Source of the DNA: CAZKWG01 sp964615375
GTDB lineage: Bacteria; Myxococcota_A; UBA796; CAZKWG01
Direction of reading: 5' to 3'
DNA: 64,000 nucleotides
NCBI GenBank assembly: GCA_964615375.1
Contig: CAZTOW010000001.1
Coordinates: 434,001 to 498,000 of the forward strand
Part shown: positions 60,879 to 64,000 of the stretch, one piece after another
Numbering within the stretch: position 1 is the stretch's first letter
How the letters are laid out: the number at the start of each line of letters is the position of its first letter
The notes under the pieces: generated by a model
Told to the model about the DNA's origin: nothing
Databases searched by the model: none
The model's input: only the letters and a program-made list of their open reading frames with translations
Position numbers and translations under genes: made by a program

Positions 60879-63077
60879 TCACCACGGGAGGGCGTCGGGC
60901 TCCTGGACGGTCGCCCGCTCTCCCGGCTCGGCGCGCTCCACCCAAACCGGCTGCCCGGAGAAGGCGGCGCCGCCGGAGAGCGTGTCGATGCGTTGTTCGT
61001 CGTTGAGATCGTTGGCGCTCACCCCAGGCTGGCGGCTGGCCACCGTGAGCTGCACGCCAGGACGATCGTGGCCGTAGCCGTGGGGCAGGCTCACGACGCC
61101 CGGCATCATGCGCTCGCTCAGCGCGACGGGCACCACTACCTCGCCCACGCGCGAGCGCACCCGGGCCCGATCGCCGTCCGCGAGCCCACGCGCCGCGGCG
61201 TCGGTGGGGTGGATCAGCAGCGCACACCGGCTCCGGCCCTTCATCAGGCGGGGGGCGTTGTGCAACCAGGAGTTGTTGTCGCGCACGTCGCGGCGGCCGA
61301 TCAGGCTCAGCGCGCCGGGCTCGGGCGCCCAGGGCTCGCTGGCCAGGCGGGCGAGGTCGGCGAGCGCGGGCTCGGGCGCGAGGTCGATGCTGCGCCGCTT
61401 GCCGAGCAGGCGCCCGGGGAGGCAGGGCTCCAGCGCGCCGAGGTCGAGGCCGTGGGGGTGTTTCTTCAGCTCAGACAGGGACAGTCCCGGCCCCCAGGGC
61501 CAGAGGCCCGCCCCGTAGGGCCCCTGGCGCAGGGCCAGGTCGAGCGTGTGCTCCAGGCCCAGCGCGCCCATGGCCGCGACCTGCAGGCCGTCCACGATCT
61601 CCACGCCGCGCAGGCTGCAGAGGCGGCGGGCGAGCGCGAGCAGGACGCGGCCGTCGTGGTGCGCATCCGGCCCGGGGTCCAGGGCGGCCTCGGCGTAGCG
61701 GGCGGTGTTTCGCACGGCGAACTGGTGGAAGACCAGATCGTAGTGCGGGCGCTCCAGCGGCGAGGGGACGGGGAGGATCAGGTGGGCGTGCCGCGTCGTC
61801 TCGTTGACGTAGGGGTCGATGCTGACCATGAGCTCGAGGCCCGCCAGCGCCCGGTCCAGGCGCCGGCCGTTGGGCGTCGAGAGGACGGGGTTGCCGGCCA
61901 GCGTGATCAGCGCGCGCACCTGGCCGGGGCCCGGGGTCTCGATCTCGTCGGCCAGGGTGGCGACGGGCAGCTCACCCGAGAACTCGGGCAGGCCGCGCAC
62001 CCGGCTGGTCCAGCGGGCGAAGCTGCCCGGCCCCGGGCCGAGGCCGCGCGGCAGCGTGAGCAGATCGACCGCCGGCCGCGGGAACATGCTGCCGCCGGGC
62101 GCGTCCAGGTTGCCCGTCAGCACGTTGAGCGCGAGGATCAGGACCTGGCAGAGCGCGCCGAAAGGCTGGGTGGAGGCGCCGACGCGGCCGTAGACCACCG
62201 CCCGCTCGGCGCTCAGGAGCTCCTCGGCCATGCGGGCGATCGCGGCGGCGGGGACGCCGGTGGGCAACTCGGCGCGCTCGGGCGGGAAGGCGGCGGCGGC
62301 CTCCCGCAGGAGCTCGGCCCGCTCGACGAGGGGCTCCAGCCGGCCCAGGCGCGGTCCCCGGCGGAAGACCTCGTGGATCAGCGCGAGCAGCAGCCAGGCG
62401 TCGGTGCCCGGTCGGATGGGGTGGTGCGCGTCCGCCAGCGCCGCTGTCTCGGTGTGTCGGGGGTCCACGACCACGATCCGCGCGCCCCGCCCGCGCATCG
62501 CCTCGACCCGAGCGCGCCAGCCCGGGGCGCTCATCAGGCTGCCGTTGCTGGCCGCCGGGTTGGCCCCCAACATCAACAGGTAGTTGGTGCGATCGAGGTC
62601 GGGCACGGGCATGAGCCACTGGTGCCCCAGCATCCAGTAGGACGCCAGCATGTGCGGAAGCTGGTCCACGGAGGTCGCCGAGTAGCGGTTCTTCGTGCGC
62701 AGGACGCGCTGGAAGAGGGGCGTGGCCAGCAGGGCGCTGGTATTGTGTACGGTTGGGTTTCCAATGTACAGGGCGACGGCGTCGGGACCGTGACGCTCCT
62801 GGAGCTCGTGGATCCGGCGCGCCGCCTGGTCGAGGGCCGCCTCCCAGGCGAGGGGCTCCCAGCCCTGAGCGCCGCGCTGTACGGGGGCCCTCAGGCGGTC
62901 GGGGTCCTGGTAGAGGTCGATCAGGGCCACGGCCTTCGGGCAGATCTGTCCGCGGCTGAGGGGATCCTCGGCGTCGCCCCGGACGCGCAGCGGCTGGTCC
63001 CCCGCGATCTCGACGGTGACGCCGCACATGGCCTCACAGAGGTTGCAGGCGCGATGGTGCAGGCGGGTCTGTGTCAT
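60879..63077 (-). CDS. Molybdopterin oxidoreductase, formate-dehydrogenase/BisC-like, substrate unknown
   Basis: 732 residues. The N-terminal [4Fe-4S] site is HRACNLCEAMCGVTVEI...GQICPKA. The molybdopterin-binding regions follow: DALYIGNPTVHNT-like block I, LLMLGANPAASNG, ARIVVVDPRHTETA, RPGTDAWLLLALIHE, VLTGNLDAPGG and the C-terminal dinucleotide-binding domain with VSLPHGYGHDRPG. There is no twin-Arg signal, so it is cytoplasmic. The Mo ligand position (after KNRYSATSVDQLPHM) shows no Cys or Sec; Ser or Asp is possible. The ribosome site is weak. It follows the partial gene at the window edge after nine bases; no electron-transfer partner is encoded nearby. Confidence 0.88.
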   Translation of the reverse strand: MTQTRLHHRACNLCEAMCGVTVEIAGDQPLRVRGDAEDPLSRGQICPKAVALIDLYQDPDRLRAPVQRGAQGWEPLAWEAALDQAARRIHELQERHGPDAVALYIGNPTVHNTSALLATPLFQRVLRTKNRYSATSVDQLPHMLASYWMLGHQWLMPVPDLDRTNYLLMLGANPAASNGSLMSAPGWRARVEAMRGRGARIVVVDPRHTETAALADAHHPIRPGTDAWLLLALIHEVFRRGPRLGRLEPLVERAELLREAAAAFPPERAELPTGVPAAAIARMAEELLSAERAVVYGRVGASTQPFGALCQVLILALNVLTGNLDAPGGSMFPRPAVDLLTLPRGLGPGPGSFARWTSRVRGLPEFSGELPVATLADEIETPGPGQVRALITLAGNPVLSTPNGRRLDRALAGLELMVSIDPYVNETTRHAHLILPVPSPLERPHYDLVFHQFAVRNTARYAEAALDPGPDAHHDGRVLLALARRLCSLRGVEIVDGLQVAAMGALGLEHTLDLALRQGPYGAGLWPWGPGLSLSELKKHPHGLDLGALEPCLPGRLLGKRRSIDLAPEPALADLARLASEPWAPEPGALSLIGRRDVRDNNSWLHNAPRLMKGRSRCALLIHPTDAAARGLADGDRARVRSRVGEVVVPVALSERMMPGVVSLPHGYGHDRPGVQLTVASRQPGVSANDLNDEQRIDTLSGGAAFSGQPVWVERAEPGERATVQEPDALPW

Positions 63078-63086
63078 GGGGACCGC

Positions 63087-64000
63087 TTATCCGGGCTCGG
63101 GCTCGGCGGAGGGCTCGGTCTGCGGGGGCAGAGGTGGGAGGCAGGCCTTCGGCGCGAAGCGCACGCGGATCGGGCGCCCGGCCTCGTACACCCCTGCGTA
63201 GTGACCCGGCTCCACGACCCAGAGGTTCACCTTCGTCTGGCCGGGGATCCGGGGGTACGGGGGGGCCTCTGGAAGGCCCTTGATCGCGAAGGCGTGGCCC
63301 TTGTTCCAGTCGTCGAAGTAGGAGATGGACTGGAGATCCTCAGGCACTCCCTCGCCGTAGATGCAGAAGGTCCAGGGCGTCGCGATCTGCTTGATTCGCC
63401 CGCTCTCGAGGACATAACGCTCCCCGGGGACCAGGCCCGCCCAGCCAGAGGCGCTGTCCTCCATGAACCAGCCGCCCTCGTTCGCGTAGAAGCGGAGCCG
63501 CCGGGTCCGCACGAAGACCGCCTCGCCCGCCGGTATCACGATGCTCACCTCCGCGGGCGCGCTGCGACCCTGCCGATAAGCGTCCATCTGCGACTGCTTC
63601 TCGCGCACCAGCACAGGTTTGCCGGCGACCTCGACCTCCAGGGTCAGGGCGTCGACCACGAGGGTCGCCGTCCCCGCCGGAGCGGCGTCGGAGGGGTAAC
63701 CGGCGAGCGCGCCCAGGAGGTAGGGCAGCGCCTGTTGCTGGGCGGGGGTGAGCTGAGCCGGGTCCAGCAGCAGCAGCGCCTTGTGTGCGGTCGCGCGGTC
63801 ACGAACAGATCCCGCGCCGGCGTAGCCGACCGCCAGCTCGAACGCGGCGCCGGCGTAGGGGCCCTGGCCGGTCCGCTTCGCCAGCGTCAGCAGATCCAGG
63901 CCGATCTTGCCCATGAAGTGTGGGTACCAGTCTTTGATCTCCCCGCGCGTGTAGGGCAAGGCGTCCCCGAGCAGGAGGGGGATCTCTTCGAGCTTGAGCA
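63087..64000 (-). CDS. Unknown protein, 5' end outside window
   Basis: The frame remains open to the right edge (…LEEIPLLLGDALPYTRGEIKDWYPHF), so at least 304 codons of a longer gene are present and the internal TTG at 63959 is not the true start. The visible part has a helical N-terminal segment, a beta-rich middle with an IPAGEAVFVRTRRLRFYANEGG block and a Pro-rich acidic C-terminus ending in Glu-Pro-Gly. No family is recognised. It is upstream of and probably co-transcribed with the molybdopterin enzyme. Confidence 0.65.
   Translation of the reverse strand, partial: LKLEEIPLLLGDALPYTRGEIKDWYPHFMGKIGLDLLTLAKRTGQGPYAGAAFELAVGYAGAGSVRDRATAHKALLLLDPAQLTPAQQQALPYLLGALAGYPSDAAPAGTATLVVDALTLEVEVAGKPVLVREKQSQMDAYRQGRSAPAEVSIVIPAGEAVFVRTRRLRFYANEGGWFMEDSASGWAGLVPGERYVLESGRIKQIATPWTFCIYGEGVPEDLQSISYFDDWNKGHAFAIKGLPEAPPYPRIPGQTKVNLWVVEPGHYAGVYEAGRPIRVRFAPKACLPPLPPQTEPSAEPEPG

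Overview
The window is very GC-rich, with GC-ending codons almost throughout and frequent GTG/TTG starts. Several features point to a Myxococcota-like (delta-proteobacterial) chromosome: many secreted lipoproteins and Cys/Asp-rich repeat proteins (thrombospondin type 3, MopE-like), two C-termini resembling the MYXO-CTERM sorting signal, a Hanks-type kinase with FG-GAP-like repeats, an ECF sigma/anti-sigma pair and an orphan Tad-like cluster. This placement is inference from protein families; no rRNA, tRNA or CRISPR array was seen.

Layout. 1-1113 (-): two small lipoproteins, one with a CxxCH heme motif (cytochrome P460-like). 1205-7184 (-): a Cus-type metal efflux operon (RND pump, adaptor, outer-membrane channel) headed by a small Cys-rich exported protein. 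7204-10097 (-): two paralogous thrombospondin-type-3 surface proteins with a small membrane protein between them. 10275-19352 (+): five genes coding for DabA (DUF2309) and four complex-I antiporter-like subunits, a probable enlarged inorganic-carbon/proton machine. 19648-24170 (-): an ABC exporter with a HEAT-like partner. 24274-27378 (+): CpaB, TadG-like and two TadE-like proteins. 27403-32218 (+): secreted proteins, including a lipoprotein carrying a di-iron ferritin-like domain. 32231-33800 (-): 5'-3' exonuclease and thioesterase. 33874-35690 (+): an AAA ATPase plus DUF4276/TOPRIM pair resembling a defence module. 36814-37403 (-): two tiny secreted paralogs with a shared Cys motif. 37497-38401 (-): ECF sigma and zinc anti-sigma. 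38518-41420 (+): acyltransferase, methyltransferase and a MopE-like lipoprotein.

41553-49137 (+) is the metabolic core: had-oah-dch-bcrC-bcrB-bcrA-bcrD, the class I ATP-dependent benzoyl-CoA reductase with the enzymes that take the dearomatised ring to 3-hydroxypimelyl-CoA. Most of the genes overlap by 1-4 bases, so they are surely one operon. Ferredoxin, its reductase and benzoate-CoA ligase are not in the window.

49150-54308 is an accessory zone with a Cys-rich lipoprotein, an ATP-grasp protein bracketed by two near-identical 327-bp elements with long terminal inverted repeats, a third diverged copy, a MAPEG protein and a secreted repeat protein. 54317-59652 (-) carries an FHA/winged-helix protein coupled to a 1478-residue Ser/Thr kinase. 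59767-64000 (-) holds a lipoprotein, an outer-membrane protein, a molybdopterin oxidoreductase and a gene cut by the window end.
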